A stretch of 64,000 nucleotides of DNA from Bradyrhizobium sp. SZCCT0148. Lineage in GTDB: Bacteria; Pseudomonadota; Alphaproteobacteria; Rhizobiales; Xanthobacteraceae. The position numbers and the translations under genes were made by a program. The DNA lies in contig NZ_JAFCKT010000004.1 in NCBI RefSeq assembly GCF_018129985.1, positions 62,001 through 126,000 of the forward strand, read 5' to 3'. This document shows, piece after piece, positions 36,637-45,581 of the stretch. How positions within the stretch are numbered: the first letter of the stretch is position 1; every line of letters starts with the position of its first letter. The notes beneath the pieces are model-generated. The model searched no databases. It was not told where the DNA came from and saw only the letters and a program-made list of their open reading frames with translations.

Positions 36637-37386
36637 TCAACGCGCGCGCTTGAGAATGTAATTGTCCATGATCCAGCCATGCCGCCCGCGCGCCTGCTGA
36701 CGCGCCGCGACGATGCGCGGACCAATGTCGGCGAGCGCGCCGGACATCACGATCTGGTCGGGCATGCCGAGATAGGCACCCCACCAGATCTGCAAGCCTT
36801 CCGGATCGAGCGCTTGAAACGCCGTGCCACCGTCGAGCATCACCACCACGGTATCGACACCTTGGGGCCAGCCGCCTTCGCGCAGGCGCCGACCCGTCGT
36901 GACCAGAAAGGGCTCGCCGATGTCGTTGAGCGGCAGCGCATGCGCCGCGCACAGCGCCTGGATCGAGGTGATGCCGGGCACGACCTCGATGTCGGGCAAG
37001 GGATCGAGCCGCCGCGCAATGCGCAGCGAGGAATCGTAGAGCGAGGGATCGCCCCAGATCAGCAGCGCGACCTTACCTTCGTTTGCGAGATGGTTTGCGA
37101 TCATCCGCGACCAGGTCGCTGCAACCGCATCGTGCCAATCGTCCACGCCCTTGCGGTAATCGGCTTCAGCAGCGTCGCGTACGGGAAGATCGAATTCAGC
37201 GATGGCTGTCCTGTCGCTGGTGAGCACGTCCGCGCAGATCGTCCGCCTGAGATCGGCGAGATCGGACTTCGCCGTTCCCTTGCGCGGGATCAGGACGAGA
37301 TCGGCGGCGTTGATGGCTTGAACAGCGGCGCGCGTGAGCTGGTCGGGATCGCCGCAACCGATGCCTATCAAAGAGAGCGTGAACAT
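36637..37386 (-). CDS. cobF: Precorrin-6A synthase (deacetylating)
   Basis: The protein has 249 residues and is a class III SAM methyltransferase of the aerobic corrin pathway. The N-terminal motif is SLIGIGCGDPDQLT, and LLIWGDPSLYDSSLRIA and EVVPGITSIQALC follow. CobF methylates C1 of precorrin-5 with loss of the acetyl group formed after ring contraction. This step exists only in the oxygen-dependent route. No ribosome site is obvious before the ATG. Instead a strong hairpin lies 11 bases upstream, between this gene and cbiM. Confidence 0.94.
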   Translation of the reverse strand: MFTLSLIGIGCGDPDQLTRAAVQAINAADLVLIPRKGTAKSDLADLRRTICADVLTSDRTAIAEFDLPVRDAAEADYRKGVDDWHDAVAATWSRMIANHLANEGKVALLIWGDPSLYDSSLRIARRLDPLPDIEVVPGITSIQALCAAHALPLNDIGEPFLVTTGRRLREGGWPQGVDTVVVMLDGGTAFQALDPEGLQIWWGAYLGMPDQIVMSGALADIGPRIVAARQQARGRHGWIMDNYILKRAR

Positions 37387-37396
37387 CGCGAACGCG

Positions 37397-37421
37397 ACGG
37401 GCGGCCTTGCTGGCCGCCCGT
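37397..37421 (-). other. Strong hairpin between cbiM and cobF
   Basis: ACGGGCGGCC (37397-37406) and GGCCGCCCGT (37412-37421) form a perfect ten-base-pair GC-rich stem with a five-base loop inside the 46-base gap between two genes of one operon. There is no T tract on the - side, so a processing, stabilising or translation-control element is more likely than a full terminator. Confidence 0.6.
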
Positions 37422-37432
37422 TCGCTTGTCTC

Positions 37433-38110
37433 TCAGGCCGCGTTGTGCAGGCGCGGGGTGACGAGGCCGGGCGCGGTGACGCCGCGCAACGACTTCGCCA
37501 GCGCCAGTACGGCGAGATCGGCGAGCGGCTCGATCACGATGACCAGCGCGTAGGAAGCCGCAAACGTCGCGATGCTCGCGAGGTTGCTCATCGCAAAGCC
37601 CGAACCGTAAAGCGCCCAGAACGCCACCCAGGCGATCACGCCGGCCTGGTAGGTCGTCGAAAGCGCCAGCGCCTGTCGATATTTCAAATCGACATAGGCG
37701 GTGTTGCGCGAGATGATCCGCGTGGCGATCGCCTGGATCGCGAACAGCGGCACCAGCAGCGTCGTGACGTTCATGCCATATTGCGGGATGTCGGCGGGCT
37801 CGAAGAACACGCCCTGCAGCAGGAGACCGAAAGCAAGGCCGAAGGCCGCGGGCGCGGCACCAAACAGCAGGAACAGCGTCGAGCCGAGGATGAAGTGCAC
37901 TTCGGAAACACCGACCGGGAAGTGCGGCAGGATCTCGAAGAAGACGAAGACGAGGACCGTTGTGGCAAGCGTCCGCGCCGCGAAGGACGTGATGCCCTGC
38001 TCACGCACGGTCTCGACCGCGAGCTTCAGCGCAACGCCGCCTGCGGCAATGCCGGTTGCGTAACTCAACACGAGCTTGGCGCCCGTCACCAGACCGGGTT
38101 CGATATGCAT
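37433..38110 (-). CDS. cbiM: CbiM-type cobalt transporter permease (ECF family)
   Basis: The protein has 225 residues with about six membrane helices. The N-terminus begins Met-His-Ile, as in CbiM proteins where the amino terminus and early His bind Co(II) or Ni(II). FPVGVSEVHFILGSTLFLLF and LLLQGVFFEPADI correspond to the conserved CbiM helices. No CbiQ, CbiO or CbiN gene is adjacent, so the ATPase module must come from elsewhere or be dispensable. A B12 riboswitch precedes it, with an AGGAAGG ribosome site and a small GCCGTC/GACGGC hairpin (38127-38144) in between. Regulation is therefore by cobalamin level. Confidence 0.88.
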   Translation of the reverse strand: MHIEPGLVTGAKLVLSYATGIAAGGVALKLAVETVREQGITSFAARTLATTVLVFVFFEILPHFPVGVSEVHFILGSTLFLLFGAAPAAFGLAFGLLLQGVFFEPADIPQYGMNVTTLLVPLFAIQAIATRIISRNTAYVDLKYRQALALSTTYQAGVIAWVAFWALYGSGFAMSNLASIATFAASYALVIVIEPLADLAVLALAKSLRGVTAPGLVTPRLHNAA

Positions 38111-38160
38111 GGCTCAGTTCCTTCCTGCCGTCACACCCGACGGCCTTGGCCTCAAAACGT

Positions 38161-38352
38161 GCACGGCCGGTCTCCTGGCTCGCGGTTCTCCGGGATTTCC
38201 GGCCTTCCCGGACCTTGCGGCCCAGTGGCTGATCGGAGTCCCTCACCGCTTACAGTCGCGGGGGCGGCTGGGGTTTTGGGCGCCGCAACTGGGTCCGCCC
38301 ACCCCCATTCCCGATTATGCTCCGGCGCTTTGCGCCGTGTCGAGCACCATGC
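38161..38352 (-). promoter_or_regulatory. Cobalamin (B12) riboswitch of the cbiM-cobF-cobT operon
   Basis: The - strand holds GCATGGTGC, ATCGGGAATGGGG, GCCGCCCCCGCGACTGTAAG, AGCCACTGGGCC, CGGGAAGGCCG and GCGAGCCAGGAGACCGG in canonical order. P1 pairs GCATGG (38352-38347) with CCGTGC (38166-38161). It lies just after the cobA stop, so its promoter must overlap the cobA end. I did not find a clear one. A hairpin at 38127-38144, just 5' of the cbiM ribosome site, may be the expression platform. Confidence 0.93.
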
Positions 38353-38399
38353 CGCTCCTGTGTGCCCCTTTCGTCGCGCCTGCGCAAGTGCCGGGCCGA

Positions 38400-39131
38400 T
38401 CACGACGGATAATCCCCCGCCAGCGCGCCGAACAGGATGACGGCGGCGGTCGAGGCGACGCCGCCGCGGGCAAGCTGCTCCGCGAGTTCGGCAATGGTGG
38501 TGCGCACCAGCCGCTCGTCGGGACGGCCGAGGGATTCGGCGACCAGCGCCGGGGTATTCGCGGCGAGACCGTGCGCGACCAATTTTTCGACAAGCGTCGG
38601 AAATGTGCGTCGGCCCATATAGACCACGGTGGTCGCCTCAGGATCGGCCAGCGCCGCCCAATTCAGATTCGGCGGCAGCTCTCCGGTGACATCGGCCCCG
38701 GTCACGAACTGCACCCGGCGGGCGGTGTGGCGCCGCGTCAGGGGAATGCCGGCCTGTGCCGCCGCGGCGCAGGCCGAGGTGACGCCGGGAACGATCTCAT
38801 AGCCGATGCCCGCTTCGTGCAACGTCTCCAGCTCCTCTTCGAGCCGGCCGAAAATGCCGGCATCGCCCGACTTGAGCCGCACGACGCGCACCCCCGTTGC
38901 GGCATAGTCGACCAGCAGGCGGTTGACGTGGTGCTGCCTGGTCGAGGGACGCCCTGCCCGTTTCCCCACCGCGACGAGATTGGCGCCGGGCCGGGCGAGA
39001 TCGAGGATCGCGCCGGAGGCAAGATCGTCATAAAGCACGACGTCGGCCTCGCGCAGCCGCGCGGCGCCCTTGAGCGTGAGCAGCTCGGGGTCGCCGGGCC
39101 CGGCAGAAATGAAGGAGACAAAGCCGCTCAC
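38400..39131 (-). CDS. cobA: Uroporphyrinogen-III C-methyltransferase (SUMT)
   Basis: The protein has 243 residues. It adds methyls from SAM at C2 and C7 of uroporphyrinogen III to give precorrin-2, the entry to the corrin branch. Family motifs are ISAGPGDPELLTLKGA near the N-terminus, VRLKSGDAGIFGR, and EIVPGVTSACAAAA. No CysG oxidase or chelatase domain is fused. The start is a GTG whose last two bases form the cobB stop (GTGA). It closes the cobL-cobE-cobM-cobB-cobA set. Confidence 0.94.
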   Translation of the reverse strand: MSGFVSFISAGPGDPELLTLKGAARLREADVVLYDDLASGAILDLARPGANLVAVGKRAGRPSTRQHHVNRLLVDYAATGVRVVRLKSGDAGIFGRLEEELETLHEAGIGYEIVPGVTSACAAAAQAGIPLTRRHTARRVQFVTGADVTGELPPNLNWAALADPEATTVVYMGRRTFPTLVEKLVAHGLAANTPALVAESLGRPDERLVRTTIAELAEQLARGGVASTAAVILFGALAGDYPS

Positions 39132-40441
39132 CGGTCCTCCGCGATCAGATGGAAGAACGTGCCGGTGGCGTGGCCGCGCCGCGAGCCGGTCTCGGCGATG
39201 ACCGCGCCGGTGGCATCATGCACCACGGCCAGCGGCATGTCAGGCTGCGCGACGATCGTTGAATAGTGGAATTCATGGCCGCGCAGACGTGCGCCGGGGC
39301 GGTGTCCCGGCATCGGCGCGGCGAGTTCGGCCAGACGATAACCGAGATGCATGCGGCGCTTGGCAAAGCTCGTCTCCAAGCCGAGCAAACCCGTCATCTC
39401 GTGGCGGACACCATCCGCATCGGTCAAAGCGGTGCCCAGCACCATATAGCCCCCGCATTCGCCGTGCACCGGCCGCGTTTCGGCGAAGGCGCGCAGGCCG
39501 CTGCGAAAATGCGCATTGGCCGCGATTTTGCCGGCATGGAGCTCGGGGTAGCCGCCGGGGAGCCAACACACATCGGCGCTCGCATCAGGCGCTTCATCGG
39601 CAAGCGGCGAGAATGTCGATATCTCCGCGCCCGCCGCGCGCCAGGCTTCCAGCATATGCGGATAGACGAAGGAGAACGCGGCATCGCGAGCGAGCGCGAT
39701 GCGCTGTCCCGGCGGCGTCACGTTCAGGCCGTTCGCGGCAGGTTGCGGCGACCAGCTGGTTGCAGATCGCAACACCGCATCGAGGTCGACATGCTCGCCG
39801 ACGAAGCGCGCGGCCTCGTCGATCAGCTTGCCGATCTCGGCCTGCTCTTCGGCCTGCACCAGGCCGAGATGCCGCTTCGGCAGGCTGATCTCGGCATGGC
39901 GCGGCAGCGCGCCGAACACGGCAATGCCGGCCTCGTTGAGCGCATGCCGCACGAGATTTTCATGGCGCGGGCTGGCGACGCGATTGAGCACGACGCCGGC
40001 AAGCTTCACCGCGGGGCGGTAATCGCGCAGGCCTGCGGCCATCGCCGCGGCGGTCTGCGCTTGTCCGGAAGGGTCGATCACCAGCACCACGGGCCAGCCC
40101 AGCATTTCCGCGATATCGGCGGTGGCACCGGTGCCGAAAACGCCGGGGGCGGCGACGCCATCGAAAAGACCCATCGAGCCCTCTGCGAGCACGATATCGG
40201 CATCCATACTGCGGCTGACGAGATGGGCGATTGTCTTGCGGTCCATCGCCCAGCTGTCGATGTTGACGGAGGCGCGGCCCGTGGCGGCGGCGTGGAAGGC
40301 GGGATCGATATAGTCTGGTCCGCTCTTGAAGCACTGCACGTTCAAGCCGCGATTGCGCCAAGCGCGCGCGAGCGCCAGCGTCAGCGTGGTCTTGCCGACG
40401 CCGGAGGCCGGTGCGGAGATGACGAGGCCTGCCGCCATCAT
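39128..40441 (-). CDS. cobB: Hydrogenobyrinic acid a,c-diamide synthase
   Basis: The protein has 437 residues. The N-terminal P-loop domain has [12 protein letters not shown] (9-20), and the C-terminal class I glutamine amidotransferase domain has its nucleophile at Cys329 ([11 protein letters not shown]). It amidates the a and c carboxylates of hydrogenobyrinic acid with glutamine and ATP. Two adjacent ATGs (40441, 40438) are possible starts. The first overlaps the cobM stop as ATGA. In the aerobic route its product is the substrate of CobN-type cobaltochelatase. Confidence 0.94.
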   Translation of the reverse strand: MMAAGLVISAPASGVGKTTLTLALARAWRNRGLNVQCFKSGPDYIDPAFHAAATGRASVNIDSWAMDRKTIAHLVSRSMDADIVLAEGSMGLFDGVAAPGVFGTGATADIAEMLGWPVVLVIDPSGQAQTAAAMAAGLRDYRPAVKLAGVVLNRVASPRHENLVRHALNEAGIAVFGALPRHAEISLPKRHLGLVQAEEQAEIGKLIDEAARFVGEHVDLDAVLRSATSWSPQPAANGLNVTPPGQRIALARDAAFSFVYPHMLEAWRAAGAEISTFSPLADEAPDASADVCWLPGGYPELHAGKIAANAHFRSGLRAFAETRPVHGECGGYMVLGTALTDADGVRHEMTGLLGLETSFAKRRMHLGYRLAELAAPMPGHRPGARLRGHEFHYSTIVAQPDMPLAVVHDATGAVIAETGSRRGHATGTFFHLIAEDR

Positions 40442-41220
40442 GAGGTCTCCGGGAAGCGCGGCTCGGCGCCCACGGGGCGATAGCGGCGGTCGTAATCGGC
40501 GGCATAAAGCCGGCTCTCGTCGAAATCCGCAGCTCCCAGCGTCTTGCCGACCAGGATCAGCGCGGTGCGCTCCATCTCCGTGCCAACGGCAGCATCGAGT
40601 GATGCCAGCGTCGCGCGAACGATGCGCTGGTCGGGCCAGCTCGCGCGCCAGACGATCGCGACCGGGCAATCCGCGCCGTAATGCGGCGTGAGCGCTGCGA
40701 CGACCTCGGCGAGCAGATGGATCGACAGATGGATCGCGAGCACCGCGCCGGTCGCGGCGAATGCGGCCAGCTTCTCACCCGCAGGCATCGCACTGGCACG
40801 GCCGGGCGTGCGCGTCAGCACCACTGTCTGGGCAAGCCCCGGCAGCGTCAGTTCGAGCTCAAGCGCTGCCGCCGCCGCCGAGAAGGAGGGAACGCCGGGC
40901 GTGACTGTGTAGGGAATGCCGAGCGCGCGCAGGCGGCGAAGCTGCTCGCCCATCGCCGACCAGATCGAGAGATCGCCGGAATGCAGCCGCGCCACGTCCT
41001 TGCCCGCCTCGTGCGCGACAGCGATCTCGGAGACGATCTCGTCCAGCGACAGGGGCGCGGTGTTGACGATACGCGCACCGGGCGGACAATGCGCCAGCAC
41101 GCCCTCCGGCACCAGCGAGCCGGCATAGAGGCAGACCGGACAGGCCGCGATGAGGTCGCGACCGCGCAACGTCAGCAAGTCAGGCGCGCCCGGTCCCGCA
41201 CCGATGAAGTGCACGGTCAT
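40438..41220 (-). CDS. cobM: Precorrin-4 C11-methyltransferase
   Basis: The protein has 260 residues and is a class III SAM methyltransferase. [53 protein letters not shown] and [13 protein letters not shown] identify the CobM/CbiF group. It methylates C11 of precorrin-4. ATG at 41220 overlaps the cobE stop by four bases, and the far longer open frame upstream is a shadow. Confidence 0.94.
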   Translation of the reverse strand: MTVHFIGAGPGAPDLLTLRGRDLIAACPVCLYAGSLVPEGVLAHCPPGARIVNTAPLSLDEIVSEIAVAHEAGKDVARLHSGDLSIWSAMGEQLRRLRALGIPYTVTPGVPSFSAAAAALELELTLPGLAQTVVLTRTPGRASAMPAGEKLAAFAATGAVLAIHLSIHLLAEVVAALTPHYGADCPVAIVWRASWPDQRIVRATLASLDAAVGTEMERTALILVGKTLGAADFDESRLYAADYDRRYRPVGAEPRFPETS

Positions 41221-41585
41221 GCGCCGTCCCCTTCCGCGATCGCGGCGGTCGCCCTGCGATCCTGCGAGACGACACGCGTCGCGATCAGCCGTGCGCGAGG
41301 ACCGGCGGCCGCGAGTGCCGCGGCCTCGGCGACCGATCCAGTGCCGAACTTCTCGGCGACGAATTCCGACTGCGTCAACGTGTCGACACCCGCAAGGACA
41401 TTGGCCGGAACAGCCTTGATCGGCACACCGCACTCACGCGCGAGCTGTATCAGCGGCTCCGCATCGGCCTTGTCGCTGACCGTCGCTATCGCTGTGAGGC
41501 CTTCGGGGCCACCTGCTGCGAGCAAGGCTTCGCGCAACGAAGTCAGCGTGACGTCCTTTCTGAAGCCGAACCCCGCGACTTTCAT
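41217..41585 (-). CDS. cobE: Cobalamin biosynthesis protein CobE (CbiG C-terminal-like)
   Basis: The protein has 122 residues. It resembles CobE / the C-terminal domain of CbiG ([47 protein letters not shown]). In the aerobic pathway CobE is needed in some hosts, but its precise step is unsettled. ATGA overlaps link it to cobL upstream and cobM downstream, so it is translated as part of the set. Confidence 0.88.
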   Translation of the reverse strand: MKVAGFGFRKDVTLTSLREALLAAGGPEGLTAIATVSDKADAEPLIQLARECGVPIKAVPANVLAGVDTLTQSEFVAEKFGTGSVAEAAALAAAGPRARLIATRVVSQDRRATAAIAEGDGA

Positions 41586-42763
41586 CGGACCACGCTCCAC
41601 TGCAGCACCGGCCGCGCCGCCTCCCACGACCGGTAACGACCGAGCGGCGCGGCGTGCGCGATCTCGACCCGCATCAACTCGCCGCCATGGCTATGATGCA
41701 ATTCGCCGAGCAGCGCTTCGGTCTCCAGCGTCACGGAATGCGCGACCAGCCGTGTGCCGGACGGAAGCCGCGACCAGATCGCATCGAACATCGCGCTGTC
41801 GAGGCCGCCGCCGATGAAGACCGCATCCGGTGCTTCGAGTGCAGCAACAGCTTCGGGCGCCCTCCCCGTTGCGACGGCAATCCGATGCGAAAGTCCAAAC
41901 GCCGCTGCATTGCTGCGAATGTTCGCGACGCGATCCTCGCGCGCCTCGATGGCGGTCGCTGTCCCGCCGCACAGCGCCCACTCGACCGAGATCGAGCCCG
42001 AACCGGCGCCGATATCCCACAGCCGTTCTCCCGGACGCGGCGCCAGCGCCGAAAGCGCGAGCGCGCGCACCGGGCGCTTGGTGATCTGGCCGTCGTGAAG
42101 GAACAGATCGTCGGGCAAACCCGAGCTCCGCGGAATGCCCTGCGTCCCGATCAGCAATAGTGCGACCGCAACAAGATCTCCGGCAATATCCCCCGCAAAG
42201 AGATCGACGCGATGTTGGTCAATGCATTCCCGGGGCCCGCCCAGCGCCTCGAGGGTCCACAACAGCGAGGCGCCCCATCCGCGCTTCGCCAGCCATTTCG
42301 CGAGATCTCCGACCGCGGCGGCGTCGCGCACCAGGCAGATGATGCGCGCGTCTGTCACTAAATGCGGCATCAGCCGTTCGAACGGCGCCGCATGAAGCCC
42401 GATGCAGGTCACGGACTCCAGGCGCCAGCCGAGGCGCGCTGCAGCGAGGGAAAAAGTCGACGGGGCGGGATGCGCGACCCACTCGTCGCCACTGAGCTTC
42501 TCGGCGAGAACAGCGCCTGCGCCGTGCCAGAACGGATCACCGGAGGCGAGCACCACCGTAGGCCGGCCGCGGCAATTTTGAACGACATCGGCGTCGAACG
42601 GCACCGGCCATCGACGGCCGCGACTGCCGACATTGGCGAGCGCAAGGTGACGTTCGCCGCCGAACACGATTTCTGCCGAAGCAAGCGCCTTCCGGCTTGC
42701 CTCGGACAGCCCGGCGAGGCCATCTTCGCCGATACCGACGATGGTCAGCCAGGGATCAGACAT
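41582..42763 (-). CDS. cobL: Precorrin-6Y C5,15-methyltransferase (decarboxylating)
   Basis: The protein has 393 residues and is the usual fusion of a CbiE-type class III methyltransferase (about 1-205, start TIVGIGEDGLAGLSEASR) with a CbiT-type class I methyltransferase (about 215-393, LWDIGAGSGSISVEWAL). It methylates C5 and C15 and decarboxylates the C12 acetate to give precorrin-8. Its ATG at 42763 overlaps the divergent cobK ATG within the same CATG. An ATG at 42778 is an alternative, and neither has a clear ribosome site. Confidence 0.92.
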   Translation of the reverse strand: MSDPWLTIVGIGEDGLAGLSEASRKALASAEIVFGGERHLALANVGSRGRRWPVPFDADVVQNCRGRPTVVLASGDPFWHGAGAVLAEKLSGDEWVAHPAPSTFSLAAARLGWRLESVTCIGLHAAPFERLMPHLVTDARIICLVRDAAAVGDLAKWLAKRGWGASLLWTLEALGGPRECIDQHRVDLFAGDIAGDLVAVALLLIGTQGIPRSSGLPDDLFLHDGQITKRPVRALALSALAPRPGERLWDIGAGSGSISVEWALCGGTATAIEAREDRVANIRSNAAAFGLSHRIAVATGRAPEAVAALEAPDAVFIGGGLDSAMFDAIWSRLPSGTRLVAHSVTLETEALLGELHHSHGGELMRVEIAHAAPLGRYRSWEAARPVLQWSVVR

Positions 42764-43508
42764 GACGCGCGCGCTCATACTGGGCGGAACGGCCGATGCG
42801 AGCCTGCTCGCAGCGGAGGTCGCGCGCGCCGGGCTTGACGCCGTCTATTCCTATGGCGGCCGCACCCGCTCGCCTGCTGATCAGCCGCTGCCGACCCGCA
42901 TTGGCGGCTTCGGCGGGGTAAGCGGGCTGGCAGAGTATATCCGACGTGAAGGCATCACGCATGCGATCGACGCTACGCATCCTTTCGCCGCGGAGATGAG
43001 CCGCAATGCGGTCGCGGCGTGCACGCAGACCAGCACGCCGTTGATCGCGCTGGAGCGCGCGCCCTGGACCAAAGCGCCCGGCGACAACTGGATCGAGGTG
43101 GCCGATGTCAGCGCCGCAGCCGCCGCGCTGCCCGAGGCACCCGCAAAAGTCTTTCTCGCCATCGGCCGCCAGCATATCGCACCGTTGGCGGCGAAGCCGC
43201 AGCACACCTACACGCTGCGTTTCGTCGATCCGCCGGACACACTCCTGCCCTTCGCTGCCGAGGTGGTGGTATCGCGTGGGCCGTTCTTGCTGAACGGCGA
43301 ACTGGAGATGCTGCGGGAACGCGGCATCGGCTGGATCGTCGCTCGCAATTCCGGCGGCAACGGCGCGCGCGCCAAGATCGACGCGGCCCGCCTGCTCGGC
43401 CTGCCCGTGATCATGATCACGCGACCGGAGTTGCCCGAACGTCGACGGGTTGAGAGCGTCACCGAGGTGATGCAGTGGCTCGGTCATGAGGCGCGCCTCG
43501 GCGCATAG
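42762..43508 (+). CDS. cobK: Precorrin-6A reductase
   Basis: The protein has 248 residues. It reduces precorrin-6A to precorrin-6B with NADPH. ILGGTADASLLAAEVARAG at the N-terminus, RIGGFGGVSGLAEYIR and AIDATHPFAAEMSRNA are strongly conserved CobK/CbiJ segments. ATG at 42762 has AGGG seven bases upstream. An in-frame ATG at 42741 is possible. It is the only cob gene on the + strand between 38400 and 51391. It overlaps cobL by two bases head to head and cobJ by 25 bases tail to tail. Confidence 0.93.
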   Translation: MTRALILGGTADASLLAAEVARAGLDAVYSYGGRTRSPADQPLPTRIGGFGGVSGLAEYIRREGITHAIDATHPFAAEMSRNAVAACTQTSTPLIALERAPWTKAPGDNWIEVADVSAAAAALPEAPAKVFLAIGRQHIAPLAAKPQHTYTLRFVDPPDTLLPFAAEVVVSRGPFLLNGELEMLRERGIGWIVARNSGGNGARAKIDAARLLGLPVIMITRPELPERRRVESVTEVMQWLGHEARLGA

Positions 43509-44218
43509 ACCCAGCGGCCCACCCGGCGCGTCTGTGAATTGCCGACGATCACCAGCGTGCGCATGTCCGCCATCTCCGGCGTCGCATCATTCAGCGTCAC
43601 GGTCACGGTCTTCTCGTCGGCGGCGCTGATCGCGCGCGCAAAGATGACGAGGCGCTCGCCACAGCCTGCCTCTTTCAGCATCGCGAGCGCACGACCAAAG
43701 CCCTCCGGCCGGGTTGCCGAGCGCGGGTTGTACATCGCAATGGAAAAATCCGCTTCCGCCGCCAGCCGCAGGCGCTTCTCGATCACGGCCCACGGCTTCA
43801 GATTGTCGGAGAGATTGATCGCGCAGAAATCATGGCCGAGCGGCGCGCCCGCGCGCGCGGCCGCTGCCAGCATCGCCGTGATGCCCGGCAGCACGCGGAT
43901 CGACAGATCCCGCCATTGCGGCGCCTGTTCGAGCGCCTCGAACACCGCGGAGGCCATCGCGAACACGCCGGGATCGCCGGAAGACACGACGACGACCTGC
44001 CCGCCTTCCGCCGCAAGCCGCAGCGCCTCGTTCGCGCGCTGCAGCTCCTCGCGATTGTCAGAGGGATGCAGCCTCAGTCCAGCACGCGGCGGCACGCGCG
44101 CGACGTAGGGCGCGTAGCCCAGAATGTCGGTCGCTGACGCAAGCGCGGCCGTGACCTCGGGCGTCACCAGCGCATCGCTGCCCGGCCCGAGCCCCGCGAT
44201 GGTCAATGTGCCCGTCAT
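43484..44218 (-). CDS. cobJ: Precorrin-3B C17-methyltransferase
   Basis: The protein has 244 residues. It methylates C17 and drives ring contraction of precorrin-3B to precorrin-4. GLGPGSDALVTPEVTAALA, DILGYAPYVAR and VVVSSGDPGVFAMASAVFE are the family signatures, and HDFCAINLSDNLKPW is specific for CobJ/CbiH. It overlaps cobI by four bases at its start and cobK by 25 bases at its end. Confidence 0.94.
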   Translation of the reverse strand: MTGTLTIAGLGPGSDALVTPEVTAALASATDILGYAPYVARVPPRAGLRLHPSDNREELQRANEALRLAAEGGQVVVVSSGDPGVFAMASAVFEALEQAPQWRDLSIRVLPGITAMLAAAARAGAPLGHDFCAINLSDNLKPWAVIEKRLRLAAEADFSIAMYNPRSATRPEGFGRALAMLKEAGCGERLVIFARAISAADEKTVTVTLNDATPEMADMRTLVIVGNSQTRRVGRWVYAPRRAS

Positions 44219-44946
44219 TCGGCGGCGTCCAGGTGGCGGCCCTTGCCGTGGACCAGCACGATCGCGAAATACGGACAGTCTGCGCCGTCGACCTCGGCGA
44301 GCCGCACCACGCGCTCGCCCGGCATGGTGCCACGCTCGACCAACCAGGCATCGTCGAGCCGGCCCGCGGATGCGAGCGCGCGCCGCACCTTTGCGAGATT
44401 GCGGCCGGTCTTCATGACGACGAGCGCGTCGGAATCGCGCATGTGGCGCGCGAGCTCGTCCTCGGTCAGCGTCCCCATCAGCACGGTCGTGACGTCATCA
44501 CCGAGCGCGATCGGCTGTCCAACCCCATTCCAGCAACCGACCATGCCGGGAATGCCCGCAATCACCTCGATCTCGACGCGGCCTTGCAGGCGCGTGTGCA
44601 GATGCATGAACGAACCGTAGAAGTAGGGGTCACCCTCGCAGAGCACGACCACGTCGACCGCGCGCGACAACCGCGCCAGCCGCTCGGCCCATTCGTCGTG
44701 GAATCCGGCCAGCAGCTGGACGTATTCCGGGCTGTCGAACGCGATCTCCGTCGTCACAGGATATTCCATGGGATATTCGGTGACATCAGGCGCCAGCATG
44801 CCTTCGACGATGCGCCGGGCCTGGCCCGACCTTCCCTTCTTGCGGAAATAGGCAACGTGCTTCGCGCCGCGCACGGTGCGATCGGCGCGCACGCTCATCA
44901 GATCGGGATCGCCGGGGCCGAGACCGCAGCAGATGATGCGTCCCAT
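44215..44946 (-). CDS. cobI: Precorrin-2 C20-methyltransferase
   Basis: The protein has 243 residues and is a class III methyltransferase that converts precorrin-2 to precorrin-3A. CCGLGPGDPDLMSVRADR, HVAYFRKKGR, VVLCEGDPYFYGSFMHLHTR and EVIAGIPGMVGCW are typical of CobI/CbiL. ATG at 44946 starts two bases after the cobH stop. Confidence 0.94.
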   Translation of the reverse strand: MGRIICCGLGPGDPDLMSVRADRTVRGAKHVAYFRKKGRSGQARRIVEGMLAPDVTEYPMEYPVTTEIAFDSPEYVQLLAGFHDEWAERLARLSRAVDVVVLCEGDPYFYGSFMHLHTRLQGRVEIEVIAGIPGMVGCWNGVGQPIALGDDVTTVLMGTLTEDELARHMRDSDALVVMKTGRNLAKVRRALASAGRLDDAWLVERGTMPGERVVRLAEVDGADCPYFAIVLVHGKGRHLDAAE

Positions 44947-44948
44947 CG

Positions 44949-45581
44949 CTATTCGCTCCGGCTCGCCAGCGCATTCACGGCAGCAACCGTGATCGCGGAG
45001 CCGCCGAGGCGGCCCTCCACCGTCAGAGCAGGCACCGGCGGATCCGCTATCAGCGCGGCCTTGGATTCGGCGGCACCGACGAAGCCGACCGGACAGCCGA
45101 CGATCGCCGCGGGCCGCGGGCAATCGCGGTCTTCCAGCATGTTGAGCAGATGAAACAGCGCGGTCGGCGCATTGCCGATCGCAACGATCGCACCATCGAG
45201 ATGCGGCCGCCACAGCTCCAGCGCCGCAGCCGAGCGGGTGTTGCGCATGGATTGCGCCATTGCAGGCACGGTCTCGTCGCCAAGCGTGCAGATGACGGCA
45301 TTCGCCGCGGGAAGCCTTGCGCGCGTAATCCCTTCCGAGACCATGCGCGCGTCGCACAGGATCGGCGCGCCCCGTTGGAGAGCAGCGCGCGCGGCCGTCG
45401 CCATGCCGGGCGTGAAACGGATATGCGCCTCCAGGCCGACCATACCGGCCGCATGGATCATCCGCACCACGACCTGCTCCTCCTCAGGCGTGAAGCGGCC
45501 AAGATCGGCCTCGGCCCGGATCGTTGCGAAGGACTGCCGGTAGATCGCCGCGCCGTCTGTCTCGTAAGTATGCGGCATCAA
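44949..45581 (-). CDS. cobH: Precorrin-8X methylmutase
   Basis: The protein has 210 residues. It moves the methyl group from C11 to C12 to form hydrogenobyrinic acid. The catalytic His43 lies in VVRMIHAAGMVG, and GAPILCDARMVSEGI and GCPVGFVGAAESK are conserved blocks. It overlaps cobG by four bases. Confidence 0.95.
   Translation of the reverse strand: MMPHTYETDGAAIYRQSFATIRAEADLGRFTPEEEQVVVRMIHAAGMVGLEAHIRFTPGMATAARAALQRGAPILCDARMVSEGITRARLPAANAVICTLGDETVPAMAQSMRNTRSAAALELWRPHLDGAIVAIGNAPTALFHLLNMLEDRDCPRPAAIVGCPVGFVGAAESKAALIADPPVPALTVEGRLGGSAITVAAVNALASRSE

Noticed and set aside
37397..37421. Intrinsic terminator call for the cbiM-cobF hairpin
   Set aside because: The stem is strong, but no T tract follows on the coding strand and cobF-cobT belong functionally with cbiM. 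It is reported as an unexplained element instead.
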